A stretch of 62,849 nt of DNA from an uncultured Prevotellaceae bacterium (GCA_946185805.1 CAMHKU010000003.1:1-62849), one strand, 5' to 3'. Positions 8,251-16,802 are shown, counted from the stretch's first letter. Notes: a model not told the origin generated them from the sequence alone. A program made the numbers and translations.

Positions 8251-8472
8251 TCACTTTCGAGGCTTTCCGCCCTTAAAACTTTCTTCAGAGAGGTCTTTAA
8301 AGAAGTCATACTCCAGGATGATGCCTATTTTCTGTAGCAATCCGGTGCTGATGTCTTTGCGGCTGAAGATGTTGTAAACGTTGGTACGCTCACAATTGAT
8401 TTCCCTGGCCAGCCAGGTAACGGGTCTGTGCTTTTGTTCTAACACTTCCTTGATTTTTTGTCCGATGTGCAT
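8251..8472 (-). CDS. Small XRE-type helix-turn-helix protein
   Basis: A 73-residue protein, nearly all helix-turn-helix: GQKIKEVLEQKHRPVTWLAREI (helices 1-2), NCERTNVYNIFSRK (recognition region), then ISTGLLQKIGIILEYDFF. It resembles the XRE DNA-binding fold without an effector domain and ends in a basic tail. It begins 27 bp behind the TPR lipoprotein gene on the same strand, so the two probably form a unit. Related TPR sensors often carry a DNA-binding domain in the same chain; here the regulator seems separate. The target is unknown. Confidence 0.75.
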   Translation of the reverse strand: MHIGQKIKEVLEQKHRPVTWLAREINCERTNVYNIFSRKDISTGLLQKIGIILEYDFFKDLSEESFKGGKPRK

Positions 8473-8499
8473 AGCTCGTTTGTTATTAGTTTTGTTAAG

Positions 8500-9681
8500 T
8501 CACACTTGAATCTGCCTGTGCTGCTGCCGCTTCTGTCTGACAAGAGCGGTAACGGCGACAAGCACTGTAAGAGAGAGGATTACAGTCAATAATCGAAGGA
8601 CCCAGCGCTCGGTATGATATTGACTATCAAGCATCTGGAGCTGCTCTCTGTTCTTTTCTCGTTCCACGTTGACGCGCATGTTCTGAATTTGGTTCATGGT
8701 CTTGGCGTCAACTACGGAGTCCTTGAATTGCGTACTGAGAATATAATTATCAAGTGCAGCGCGCGTGTTGCCCTGCTTCTCGTAGAGCAGGTAATACAGA
8801 TGATATATGCGGCTGCGGTGGTCTAAAGAGTGTATACGGGTAGCCGTGGCGTTAACTTCGCGCAGAAACTGCTCTGCCTGCGGATATTGGCCTATTTGTA
8901 TATATAGCTTGGCAATGTTGATGCCGGCCTCCAGTTTGTGCCAGTCGTCGGGGCTGTCGGCCATCACCTCGTAGGCATGCTTATACTCGTCGATGGCCTC
9001 CTGATATTTGCCTTTCTTCTCGTGCAGGCTGCCGAAATGCGAGAAGCAGAGCGCCTCGCCCAGCTTCGACTGTGCCTGCTTGTTCAAGGCCAGCGAGTAG
9101 CGGTAGTACACCCAGGCGGAGTCTTCCTGCCCCATAGCTTCTTTCACCGACCCGATGTTAGCCAGGTTGATGGCCTGTCCCAGTTTGCTATCAAGCTGTT
9201 TCTCGCCGGCCAGTGCCTGGCGGAAGATGCTGTCGGCCTGCTCCAGATCGCCCATGGTAAGATAGACGTTACCAAGACCGTTGAGCGACATCAGGCGGTT
9301 CTTAATCACCGTTTTGTCGTTTTGGTCGTCTTCTTTCGTGGCGAGCGTTAAAGCATCGAGATGATAGCGCGAGGCGTCTTCGAGCATACCCATACGCCGA
9401 TAGTTTGTGCCGATGTTGTTCAAGGCTTTCACTTGGTCGGTGATGCTGCCAATTTCCTGGGCTAATTTCAGTTCCTGGGTATGTATTTTTATGGCCTCGT
9501 CAAAGCTGCTGTTCTTCCGGGCTGTCTGTCCGCTGTCTCTAAGTTCCTGGATTTTTTTTTCCGTTTCATCGGCAGAGAATTTTCCTGTAGACGAGCCGCC
9601 TGTACAAGCAAACATAACAGCACATACTGACACTATAGTGATATAGGCCATAATTGATGCTAAGTGCTTGTATATAATCAT
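8500..9681 (-). CDS. TPR-repeat membrane-anchored lipoprotein, sensor-like
   Basis: About 393 residues: a lipoprotein-type signal peptide (VSVCAVMFAC), around six tetratricopeptide repeats (IGTNYRRMGMLEDASRYH, LGNVYLTMGDLEQADSIF, FGSLHEKKGKYQEAIDEYKH, INIAKLYIQIGQYPQAEQFL), then a single membrane helix (LRLLTVILSLTVLVAVTALV) and a basic tail of only about 12 residues. In Bacteroidales many proteins with this plan continue into a LuxR-like or other DNA-binding domain; here the chain stops after the helix and an HTH gene follows. Start at 9681 is preferred; an ATG at 9705 lies in the -7 element. ATG 9651 is also possible and would place the lipobox closer to the N-terminus. Confidence 0.72.
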   Translation of the reverse strand: MIIYKHLASIMAYITIVSVCAVMFACTGGSSTGKFSADETEKKIQELRDSGQTARKNSSFDEAIKIHTQELKLAQEIGSITDQVKALNNIGTNYRRMGMLEDASRYHLDALTLATKEDDQNDKTVIKNRLMSLNGLGNVYLTMGDLEQADSIFRQALAGEKQLDSKLGQAINLANIGSVKEAMGQEDSAWVYYRYSLALNKQAQSKLGEALCFSHFGSLHEKKGKYQEAIDEYKHAYEVMADSPDDWHKLEAGINIAKLYIQIGQYPQAEQFLREVNATATRIHSLDHRSRIYHLYYLLYEKQGNTRAALDNYILSTQFKDSVVDAKTMNQIQNMRVNVEREKNREQLQMLDSQYHTERWVLRLLTVILSLTVLVAVTALVRQKRQQHRQIQV

Positions 9682-9704
9682 TCTACAGATCTTTAATTGC
9701 GGCA

Positions 9705-9712
9705 CAAATTTA
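9705..9712 (-). promoter_or_regulatory. -7 element of the TPR lipoprotein gene
   Basis: TAAATTTG on the minus strand, 23 bp before the ATG at 9681. It overlaps the ATG at 9705, which therefore cannot be the start. Confidence 0.55.
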
Positions 9713-9779
9713 GCAAAAAAAACGTCTACTCACTAATTATTTTAGTGAATATTAATTAAAATCAATAAAAGTGTGGAGG

Positions 9780-10820
9780 TTATTCAAACAAACTTGGCTC
9801 CATAATGTTTCCACTGTAGGGATTGCGGCCAAAATGCTTGTAAGCCAGTTCTGTGACCATACGCCCGCGCGGTGTGCGCTTGATAAATCCCTCCATGATG
9901 AGGAACGGCTCATAGACCTCCTCCACGGTGCCGGCATCCTCGCCGATGGCGGTGGCGATGGTGGTCAGTCCTACGGGGCCGCCGCGGAACTTGTCGATGA
10001 TGGTCAGCAGTATCTTGTTGTCGATCTCGTCCAGTCCGTACTGGTCGATGTTAAGGGCTGTCAGGGCCACCTGCGTAATCTTGGTGTCTATGCGTCCGTT
10101 GCCCTTTACCTGCGCAAAGTCGCGCACGCGGCGCAGCAAGGCGTTAGCTATTCGTGGCGTGCCGCGGCTTCGGCCGGCAATCTCCAGGGCGGCGTCCTCT
10201 GTAATAGGTACACCTAATATATTACTTGAGCGCTCAATGATACGCTGCAGCACCTCGGGCTGGTAATACTCCAGGTGCATGTTGATGCCGAAGCGGGCGC
10301 GCAGAGGTGCCGTCAGCAGACCGCTGCGGGTGGTGGCGCCCACCAACGTAAAGGGGTTGAGGTCTATCTGTATGCTCCGCGCCGACGGGCCTTTGTCGAT
10401 CATGATGTCGATGCGGTAGTCTTCCATGGCCGAATAGAGGTATTCCTCCACCACGGGGCTCAGGCGGTGAATCTCGTCGATAAAGAGCACGTCGTTTTTC
10501 TCCAGCGACGTCAGTATGCCCGCCAGGTCGCCAGGCTTGTCGAGCACCGGTCCGCTGGTAATCTTGAAGCCCACGCCCAGCTCGTTGGCAATGATATTGC
10601 TCAGCGTGGTCTTGCCCAGGCCGGGAGGCCCGTGCAGCAGGGTGTGGTCCAGCGGCTCGCCACGATACTTGGCGGCCTCGACGAACACCTCCAGGTTCTC
10701 TACTATCTTTTTCTGACCGCTGAAGTCGCGGAAGCTTAGTGGGCGAAGAGCGTTCTCAAACTCCTTCTCGCCATTGCTCAGCCGTTCTTCCCTGATGTCA
10801 AAATCTTCGTCCATATCCAC
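9780..10820 (-). CDS. ruvB: Holliday junction branch-migration helicase RuvB
   Basis: Motor ATPase of the RuvAB complex, driving branch migration during recombinational repair. 346 residues with Walker [11 protein letters not shown] (about 64-73), Walker B DEIHRL, sensor and arginine-finger region ([18 protein letters not shown]) and the C-terminal winged-helix domain ([27 protein letters not shown]). Length and termini are canonical. A TATCTTTG -7 element lies just upstream at 10832-10839. Confidence 0.97.
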   Translation of the reverse strand: MDMDEDFDIREERLSNGEKEFENALRPLSFRDFSGQKKIVENLEVFVEAAKYRGEPLDHTLLHGPPGLGKTTLSNIIANELGVGFKITSGPVLDKPGDLAGILTSLEKNDVLFIDEIHRLSPVVEEYLYSAMEDYRIDIMIDKGPSARSIQIDLNPFTLVGATTRSGLLTAPLRARFGINMHLEYYQPEVLQRIIERSSNILGVPITEDAALEIAGRSRGTPRIANALLRRVRDFAQVKGNGRIDTKITQVALTALNIDQYGLDEIDNKILLTIIDKFRGGPVGLTTIATAIGEDAGTVEEVYEPFLIMEGFIKRTPRGRMVTELAYKHFGRNPYSGNIMEPSLFE

Positions 10821-10831
10821 ATTTTTGGGTG

Positions 10832-10839
10832 CAAAGATA
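10832..10839 (-). promoter_or_regulatory. -7 element of ruvB
   Basis: TATCTTTG on the minus strand, 11 bp before the ruvB start. Confidence 0.55.
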
Positions 10840-10938
10840 CTAATAAATTTTCAGATGTTTCATCACAACAAAGAAAATTTCGTGCTGTACGATTGATTTT
10901 TACGTGGATAAAACCGATGGAAATAGAATAAAAAGTGT

Positions 10939-10946
10939 TACCTTTG
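10939..10946 (+). promoter_or_regulatory. -7 element of the epimerase gene
   Basis: TACCTTTG, 20 bp before the ATG at 10967; fits TAnnTTTG and rules out the earlier in-frame ATG at 10904. Confidence 0.6.
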
Positions 10947-10966
10947 CAGACGAAATATTAAAAGGT

Positions 10967-11986
10967 ATGAAGATTTTGATAACCGGAGCCAGCGGATTTA
11001 TAGGCTCCTTCATTGTTGAAGAATCACTCCGTCGAGGTTTTGAGACGTGGGCGGCAGTGCGCGCCAGCAGTTCACGACAGTTTCTCGCCGACGAGCGTAT
11101 TCATTTCATAGAGTTGAATCTCTCTTCACAGGAGCAGCTCACAGAGCAATTGAGGGGACATGCGTTTGACTATGTAGTACATGCCGCCGGCGTAACAAAA
11201 TGCCTGGACAAGCACGACTTCTATCGTATCAATACTGAGGGCACGCAGCACCTGGTGACGGCACTGCGGCAGCTGCAGATGCCTTTGAAACGGTTTGTAT
11301 ATCTCAGCTCGCTGAGCGTCTTCGGCGCTATCCGCGAGCAGCAGCCTTACGAGGAGATACGCGAGACAGACACCCCGCAGCCCAACACCGAGTATGGACG
11401 CAGCAAGTTAGCTGCCGAGCAATGGCTCGACAGCCTCAATGCGGGGCTGTCGTCGTCAGGCACAGTGCCATTCCCCTACGTCATCCTGCGGCCTACAGGT
11501 GTCTACGGCCCGCGCGAGCGCGACTATTTCCTCATGGCGCAGAGCATCAGGCAGCATACCGACTTCGCCGTGGGCTTCAAACGTCAGGATATCACCTTTG
11601 TCTATGTCACCGACGTGGTGCAGGCCGTATTCCTGGCCTTGGAGAAGGGACAGACGGGGCGCAAGTACTTCCTCAGCGACGGTCAGGTGTACCAGTCGAC
11701 AACGTTCAGCGACTTGATTCACGAGGAACTGGGACGCCCTTGGTGGGTCCGTATCACGGCGCCCGTCTGGCTGCTGCGCGTCATTACCTTCTTCGGCGAG
11801 TACGTCGGCCGCATGACGGGCAAGATCTCGGCGCTGAACAATGATAAGTTTAACATTCTGAAACAACGCAACTGGCGGTGCGACATTGAACCGGCCGTAC
11901 GAGAGCTGGGCTACAAGCCCGAGGTGATGCTGTCCGAGGGCGTCAAGCGGAGCATCAAGTGGTACAAGGAGAACGAATGGCTATAG
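10967..11986 (+). CDS. NAD(P)-dependent epimerase/dehydratase (extended SDR)
   Basis: A 339-residue cytoplasmic oxidoreductase of the extended short-chain dehydrogenase group. It has the Rossmann motif TGASGFIGS (residues 6-14), VVHAAG (about 71-76), catalytic Tyr/Lys YGRSK (Y143, K147) and RPTGVYGPRERDYF. Relatives act on nucleotide sugars or isoprenoid/steroid-like substrates; the substrate cannot be told here. The following membrane PAP2-type gene starts 64 bp later within a heptamer array, so the two may be an envelope-lipid or glycan operon. Confidence 0.85.
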   Translation: MKILITGASGFIGSFIVEESLRRGFETWAAVRASSSRQFLADERIHFIELNLSSQEQLTEQLRGHAFDYVVHAAGVTKCLDKHDFYRINTEGTQHLVTALRQLQMPLKRFVYLSSLSVFGAIREQQPYEEIRETDTPQPNTEYGRSKLAAEQWLDSLNAGLSSSGTVPFPYVILRPTGVYGPRERDYFLMAQSIRQHTDFAVGFKRQDITFVYVTDVVQAVFLALEKGQTGRKYFLSDGQVYQSTTFSDLIHEELGRPWWVRITAPVWLLRVITFFGEYVGRMTGKISALNNDKFNILKQRNWRCDIEPAVRELGYKPEVMLSEGVKRSIKWYKENEWL

Positions 11987-12000
11987 CGGCTTGCGGCCTA

Positions 12001-12056
12001 GTGAAGAGTGAAGAATGATAAGTGAAGAATGATAAGTGATAAGTGAAGTGTGAAGG
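12001..12056. repeat. Heptamer array leading into the PAP2-type gene
   Basis: Eight exact 7-bp units: GTGAAGA twice, ATGATAA, GTGAAGA, ATGATAA, GTGATAA, GTGAAGT, GTGAAGG. The GTG at 12050, first base of unit eight, is the probable start codon of the next gene. Confidence 0.85.
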
Positions 12057-13036
12057 TTTTTAAGTATTTGTTTGAGATAGAGAAGAAGCCGCTGAAGGGA
12101 CTGTTGGCGGCGGAGTGGGTGGTAGTCATCTACGGCGTAGTAACAACACTGCTGATGCTGTTCCTGTGGACCAAGATAGTCAGCCCGGTGCCGATGCTGT
12201 GGGGGCGCTTCCATGTCCTGACGTCGATGGCTGCCCTGTGGGCGGTCTACAGGATGGTGCCCTGCCGCCTGACGATGTTCTGCAGAGTGGGACTGCAATT
12301 GCTGATGCTCTCGTGGTGGTATCCCGACACGTTCGACCTGAACCGCATACTGCCAAACCTCGACCCCTGGTTTGCGTCGATGGAGCAGCGGCTCTTCGGT
12401 TGCCAGCCGGCGCTGCTCTTTTCGCAGCAGTGGTCGCATCCCGTGTTCAGCGAGTTGATGTACTTAGGCTATTCCAGCTATTTCTTCCTGGTGGCCATCG
12501 TTACGCTTTACTACTTCTTTCAGCGCTACGACGAGTTCCTGCGCTCGGCCTACGTCATCTTAGCGGCATTTTTTGCCTACTACGTCATCTTTGTCCTGCT
12601 GCCCGTCACAGGTCCGCAGTACTACTATCTGGCGGCTGGTATCGATAATATCGCCCGCGGCGTATTCCCCAGTGTAGGCAACTATTTCATGACCCACGAC
12701 GAGATGCTCACCATGCCGGGCTATCAAGACGGACTCTTCTATCAGTTTATCGTGAGCGCCCATGTTGCAGGCGAGCGCCCCACGGCGGCCTTTCCCAGCA
12801 GCCATGTGGGCATCACGATGGTGCTGCTGCTTTTAGCATGGCGCTCACAGAGCCGGCGGTTGCTGCTCACCGTGCTGCCCTTCTTGCTGCTGATGTGCCT
12901 GTCAACGGTCTATATCCGTGCCCATTACGCCATCGACGTCATCGGTGGCATCGTCTCCGGAGCTCTGTTCTACACGGTGCTGCAGTACTCGTGGCGCTTT
13001 GTCGGAGGTACAAGCCACCGGCATACATCTGCTTAG
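12050..13036 (+). CDS. PAP2/AUR1-like membrane phosphotransferase or phosphatase
   Basis: 328 residues with six or more membrane segments (e.g. AEWVVVIYGVVTTLLMLFLW, YVILAAFFAYYVIFVLLPV, LLLTVLPFLLLMCLSTVYI). The PAP2 signature is present as FPSSHVG and STVYIRAHYAIDVIGG. The usual SRxxxxxH is altered to STVYIRAH, the form found in AUR1/inositolphosphorylceramide-synthase-like members, so a phosphosphingolipid role is a reasonable inference in a sphingolipid-making Bacteroidales; a lipid or isoprenyl phosphatase is the alternative. The start is GTG inside a heptamer array, unusual; no closer in-frame ATG precedes the first helix. Confidence 0.75.
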   Translation: MKVFKYLFEIEKKPLKGLLAAEWVVVIYGVVTTLLMLFLWTKIVSPVPMLWGRFHVLTSMAALWAVYRMVPCRLTMFCRVGLQLLMLSWWYPDTFDLNRILPNLDPWFASMEQRLFGCQPALLFSQQWSHPVFSELMYLGYSSYFFLVAIVTLYYFFQRYDEFLRSAYVILAAFFAYYVIFVLLPVTGPQYYYLAAGIDNIARGVFPSVGNYFMTHDEMLTMPGYQDGLFYQFIVSAHVAGERPTAAFPSSHVGITMVLLLLAWRSQSRRLLLTVLPFLLLMCLSTVYIRAHYAIDVIGGIVSGALFYTVLQYSWRFVGGTSHRHTSA

Positions 13037-13238
13037 TCATGCTGATAATCAGCGGCCGACTTGGGAAAAGCAGCGGCCGTCTTGAGTGCATATTTATGCA
13101 AAAGCGCCAGTCAGCGCCCCATCAGTCAGTCTATAAACACCTAGTCATCAAGTATTTACGCAAAAATATAACAGATGACGGGTGGCAATTAAAACTATTT
13201 TTACTTTTTACAGATTTACATACGTTATCGCTGTCATG

Positions 13239-13916
13239 TTACAGCCAAAAGATGCCTTCCGGCCCCATGTTCATCAGCAGGTCGAGGATGCTGAGGTTGG
13301 GCAGGAAGCCATGTTTCTGCTCATACACCTGATAGTAGCGTCGTGACTTGAAGTCAGGATCCTCGGCCGGGTGCTTAGGTTGTATCGCGTCGCGGTAGTC
13401 GGTAATGGGGGATGGGGGATGGGGGATGAGTGATGGCGACGACGGCAGCATGAATTCGCTGGTAAAGCTTACGCGTGGATGGATGTCGAGCAATTCGCAC
13501 ATCTTCTGGCGGATGGCCTCGTTAAAGTCCAGGAGGTACTCCCACCGCTGCTCGAAGAACGGCCGCAGGTCGTCTTCGTAGTATTCGAAGAACGGCGACT
13601 CGCCGTAGGCCGACTTGATGGCGTTCCAGTGGAGGTGACGCCAGTTGCCGTGGTCGCTGATGCGGAGGTCTTTGATGGGTGATGGGTGACGGGTGATGGG
13701 TGTTGGGTGATGGAGGGTGGGTGATGAGAGGGCGGCCCTGCCCACGACGGGCACGGTAAGTGCCTGCAGCCCCTGTGTGGTGGCGATAATGCAGCGGTTA
13801 CGGAAGGTCTGTTTCTGGAAACTCTCGCAGCGCTCTATCATGACGGCATCGGCACGATAGAGCTTCTGATACCATTGTATCGGCCCGAAGTAGGTGGTAG
13901 ATAGCAGTGCAATCAT
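13239..13916 (-). CDS. WbqC-family protein with two heptamer-encoded inserts
   Basis: 225 residues. The N-terminus (LLSTTYFGPIQWYQKLYRADAVMIE) and NWRHLHWNAIKSAYGESPFFEYYEDDL are typical of the WbqC-like family, found near polysaccharide and envelope genes and of unsettled enzymatic role. Two stretches do not belong to the family: residues around 63-81 (HHPTPITRHPSPI) and around 162-172 (IPHPPSPIT), encoded by heptamer arrays at 13673-13728 and 13405-13432. Both keep the frame. It is the last gene of dapB-lepB-lepB-like-WbqC, a gene order shared by many Bacteroidales. Confidence 0.85.
   Translation of the reverse strand: MIALLSTTYFGPIQWYQKLYRADAVMIERCESFQKQTFRNRCIIATTQGLQALTVPVVGRAALSSPTLHHPTPITRHPSPIKDLRISDHGNWRHLHWNAIKSAYGESPFFEYYEDDLRPFFEQRWEYLLDFNEAIRQKMCELLDIHPRVSFTSEFMLPSSPSLIPHPPSPITDYRDAIQPKHPAEDPDFKSRRYYQVYEQKHGFLPNLSILDLLMNMGPEGIFWL
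13405..13432. repeat. Heptamer array in the WbqC gene (C-terminal part)
   Basis: ATGGGGG three times then ATGAGTG, perfectly phased. It encodes Pro/Ser-rich residues on the minus strand. Confidence 0.75.
13673..13728. repeat. Heptamer array in the WbqC gene (middle)
   Basis: Eight phased units of TGATGGG and variants. It encodes LHHPTPITRHPSPI-type residues on the minus strand. Confidence 0.85.
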
Positions 13917-13953
13917 AGGTTATAAAGCACGTTAGTGATTGACAGCAGTGCGG

Positions 13954-14400
13954 TCACAGGTTATAAAGGACAAGCGATACGCGGCCGATGATACGCTCTT
14001 CGGGCACAAGCCCCAGGTGGCGGATGCTGTAGTAGTCGTGGCGCGCACAGGTGGCTTTGCGACCAGGGACAATGACTTTGCGGTCATACCAGCGTACAGT
14101 ATCGCCGGGCAACGCCATGCACTGGCCTATAAGTACGCTGCCGTCTTCATTCTCAATGGCGAGCCAGTGGCCGCGGGCTACAGGGCGGCGGCACAGGCGG
14201 CCGTAGGTGAACAGCGAACCGCCACCCCCCGTGCGCAGGCCGTAAGACCAACGGTTCACCAGCACTCTGTCGCCCGCCTTGAACGTTGGCTCCAGTGTGG
14301 AGCCGGGGACGGTGTAGATGGTGAATACCAGCGCGCGGAAAGCCAGCATAGCTATGAGGGCTACCGCCAGCGCCATGAGGAATTTCAGCATGCTGCGCAT
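13954..14400 (-). CDS. Degenerate signal peptidase I paralogue (catalytic dyad lost)
   Basis: 148 residues with an N-terminal membrane helix (FLMALAVALIAMLAFRALVF) and an S26-type fold: VPGSTLEPTFKAGDRVLVNRW (box B/C) and CMALPGDTV (box D). Aligned with the neighbouring LepB (PSSSLEK and YVKRCVGLPG), the catalytic serine position is Thr35 and the general-base lysine position is Gly92 (LIGQCMALPG). It is therefore probably not a working peptidase by the usual mechanism, and may assist LepB or bind substrates. Start at 14400 (or 14391) is chosen; longer forms would run into the hairpin and the end of lepB. Confidence 0.8.
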   Translation of the reverse strand: MRSMLKFLMALAVALIAMLAFRALVFTIYTVPGSTLEPTFKAGDRVLVNRWSYGLRTGGGGSLFTYGRLCRRPVARGHWLAIENEDGSVLIGQCMALPGDTVRWYDRKVIVPGRKATCARHDYYSIRHLGLVPEERIIGRVSLVLYNL

Positions 14401-14433
14401 AGGGCTTAAGGGGGCTGCGCTGTTTATGGTTCG

Positions 14434-14460
14434 GTATACTGCGCTATTAGCGCAGTTTAC
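14434..14460. repeat. Intergenic copy of the fructan-locus leader hairpin
   Basis: ACTGCGCT-ATT-AGCGCAGT forms a perfect 8-bp stem with 3-nt loop (14438-14456), extended by GTA/TAC. The same palindrome recurs inside signal-peptide codons at 34906, 36641, 51062 and 52476. Here it lies between lepB and its paralogue and is not needed for coding. Confidence 0.7.
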
Positions 14461-14474
14461 GCGACCGAGGGAGG

Positions 14475-15908
14475 CTACTTGATGTTGTCGACGAAGCGGA
14501 AGAGGCGGTGCCAACGTATGCCGTTCATGCCGCTGCGGTCGGGGTCGCTGCTCCACCAGATGAAGATGGGCTTACCCACGATGTGGTCTTCAGGCACGAA
14601 GCCCCAGTAGCGGCTGTCGGCGCTGTTGTGGCGGTTGTCGCCCTGCATCCAGTAGTAGTCGAGCTTGAAGGTATACTCGTCGGTCTGCTGGCCATTGATA
14701 AGGATTTTGCCGTCGTCGGTCACCTCCAGGTCGTTGCCCTCGTAGGCGCGGATGGGCCGCTCGTAGATGGGCAAGTTGTCGAGCGTAAGCTTCAGCTTCT
14801 CGCCCTTCTTGGGTATCCAGATGGGGCCGTAGTTGTCGCGCGTCCAGTGCATGTTGCCGTTCTGGGGGTAGAGGTCCCATCCCTCGCCGGCATCGGTGTT
14901 GAGGGTGATGCTCTCTACCAGGTCTTTCCGTGCACCGAGCACGTCGACAGCCCGCTGCGTCAGCGGCATATAGCCCAGCTGGTTAAGGCTCATAAGGTCT
15001 TCCATCGAGATGCCCAGTTCCTGCAGCATCTCCTCGGGCAGACGCTGCTTCAGCTTTACATAATAGGTGTACTGCACGTTGTCGGGCTCTTTGTTGGCCT
15101 TGCCGTCGAGGTAGACGATGCGGTTCTTGATCTGCAGCGTCTGGCCGGGCAGTCCCACGCAGCGCTTCACGTAGTTCTCGCGGCGGTCGGTGGGACGGGT
15201 GCTCACGCCGCCGAAGTCTACAAAGTGATCGTTGACAATCTGGCGCCCCAGACTGTACACCTGCTGATAGTACTTACGGCGCTCCAGGGCGCTGAGCGAG
15301 TCAGGATTGGGACGGTTGGGCCACGCCTGGTAGCCGAGCATATAGCAGAGGTGGTAATACTCCGTCTGATAGGGCTGGTTGTTGCAGATGGTGTCGCCCG
15401 CCGGGTAGTTGAACACCACGATGTCGTTCAGCTGCACCGTGCCCGTCCCCTTGACACGGCGGTAGTCCCAGTGCGGCCAGTCCAGGTAGCTCTTACACTC
15501 GAAGACGGGCAGCGTGTGCTGTGTCAGCGGCATCGTCAGCGGCGTCTCGGGTATGCGGGGGCCGTAGCTCACCTTCGACACAAACAGATAGTCGCCCGTA
15601 AGCAGCGACTTCTCCAGCGACGACGAGGGTATGACGTAGTTTTGAAAGAAAAACAGGTTGATAAAATACACGGCAATGAGGGCGAACACCAGGGCGTCGA
15701 CCCACGACATGACCCACTTCACGGGGCCTTCCTCTTCTTTCCACCACTGCCACTTGATTTTCTTCGTGATATAAGCGTCGTAGATGAAGGGCACTACCAG
15801 CAGTCCCCACCACGAACCTACCCAGTAGAGAAACAGCAGATAGAGCACCAGCACGATGGCGAACTTCGCCCACTGCATCTTCGGGTTGACTTTAGTTTTT
15901 TTCTCCAT
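14475..15908 (-). CDS. lepB: Signal peptidase I
   Basis: 477 residues; removes signal peptides at the periplasmic face of the inner membrane. Two to three N-terminal helices precede box B (VIPSSSLEKS, nucleophile Ser97), box C (GDYLFVSKVSYGPR) and box D with the general-base lysine (YVKRCVGLPG), and the C-terminal box E (YWMQGDNRHNSADSRYWGFVP). It is longer than the E. coli enzyme through an insertion between boxes D and E, as usual in Bacteroidales. ATG at 15908 (MEKKTK) is the family start. It follows dapB in an operon-like row. Confidence 0.94.
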   Translation of the reverse strand: MEKKTKVNPKMQWAKFAIVLVLYLLFLYWVGSWWGLLVVPFIYDAYITKKIKWQWWKEEEGPVKWVMSWVDALVFALIAVYFINLFFFQNYVIPSSSLEKSLLTGDYLFVSKVSYGPRIPETPLTMPLTQHTLPVFECKSYLDWPHWDYRRVKGTGTVQLNDIVVFNYPAGDTICNNQPYQTEYYHLCYMLGYQAWPNRPNPDSLSALERRKYYQQVYSLGRQIVNDHFVDFGGVSTRPTDRRENYVKRCVGLPGQTLQIKNRIVYLDGKANKEPDNVQYTYYVKLKQRLPEEMLQELGISMEDLMSLNQLGYMPLTQRAVDVLGARKDLVESITLNTDAGEGWDLYPQNGNMHWTRDNYGPIWIPKKGEKLKLTLDNLPIYERPIRAYEGNDLEVTDDGKILINGQQTDEYTFKLDYYWMQGDNRHNSADSRYWGFVPEDHIVGKPIFIWWSSDPDRSGMNGIRWHRLFRFVDNIK

Positions 15909-15977
15909 TCTTTTTAGTCCGATTATACATGCTTTTGACGCAACTCTACGGTTACAAGTTGCAATCACTATTGACCT

Positions 15978-16017
15978 TTAACTCCTTTTAACTCCTTATA
16001 ACTCCTTCTAACTCCTT
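15978..16017. repeat. Four 10-bp tandem repeats between dapB and lepB
   Basis: TTAACTCCTT, TTAACTCCTT, ATAACTCCTT, CTAACTCCTT follow each other without gaps, ending at the dapB stop codon. This is a 10-bp relative of the heptamer arrays. Confidence 0.7.
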
Positions 16018-16732
16018 AAAAAGAAAACATGTCGCTGATGGTCAACAGTCCCTCGTGCTCCTTGGTGTACTCGGCAGCCAGGACGGCGCCCAGTGCAAAC
16101 CCCTTGCGCGAGTGGGCGTCGTGGCTGATGGTGATGAGGTCGGCCTCGGAGTCGTAGCGAATGGTATGAATGCCCGGCACCTCGCCGCGGCGGATGTCGT
16201 CCACCCGCAACAGCTTGGGGTCGGTGGTCTCTTCAGCCCATCCCTCCTTGCGGTCCAGCCGCTCTACAATCTCCTCGGCCAGGGTGATGGCCGTGCCGCT
16301 GGGGTGGTCGAGCTTGTGCACGTGGTGGGTCTCCTCAAGCTCTACGTCGTACTGCGGGAACTGGTTCATAATCTTGGCCAGGTAGCGGTTGACAGCCGAG
16401 AAGATAGCCACGCCTATCGAGAAGTTGGAAGCCCAGAAGAGGGTCTTGCCCTCAGCGGTGCAGGCGCGGCGCACGTCGTCGCCGTGCTCTTTCATCCAGC
16501 CTGTAGAGCCGCTGACCACCTTCACGCCCTGAGCCCACGCCTTGAGGTAGTTGCCGTAGGCCGCCTGGGGCGCGGTAAACTCTATGGCCACGTCGGCCGA
16601 GCGAAACTCAGGGCTGTCGAAGTCCTGCTGGTTGTCAATGTCGATAATGCTTACTATCTCGTGGCCGCGGTCAAGGGCTATCTGCTCTATCATGCGGCCC
16701 ATCTTGCCGTAGCCTATCAGTGCTATTTTCAT
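16016..16732 (-). CDS. dapB: 4-hydroxy-tetrahydrodipicolinate reductase
   Basis: Lysine and diaminopimelate synthesis: reduces the cyclic product of DapA with NAD(P)H. 238 residues, slightly shorter than the common 250-270. Nucleotide-binding GYGKMGRM (7-14), the FTAP and STGW motifs, the catalytic EETHHVHKLDHPSGTA segment and the C-terminal F are present. It heads the dapB-lepB-lepB-like-WbqC row. Confidence 0.96.
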   Translation of the reverse strand: MKIALIGYGKMGRMIEQIALDRGHEIVSIIDIDNQQDFDSPEFRSADVAIEFTAPQAAYGNYLKAWAQGVKVVSGSTGWMKEHGDDVRRACTAEGKTLFWASNFSIGVAIFSAVNRYLAKIMNQFPQYDVELEETHHVHKLDHPSGTAITLAEEIVERLDRKEGWAEETTDPKLLRVDDIRRGEVPGIHTIRYDSEADLITISHDAHSRKGFALGAVLAAEYTKEHEGLLTISDMFSF

Positions 16733-16802
16733 AATTGTGTGAGTATGTTTATTGTTTTCTTTATTTCTTTAATATGTTTGCCTGACAACATTCTTGATGT
16801 GC

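Noticed and set aside
8251..8472. Antitoxin of a toxin-antitoxin pair
   Set aside because: The XRE-like protein has no small toxin-like neighbour; it lies behind a TPR sensor gene and before coaD.
14508..15917. 469-codon open frame on the plus strand opposite lepB
   Set aside because: No domain; lepB has all catalytic boxes on the other strand.
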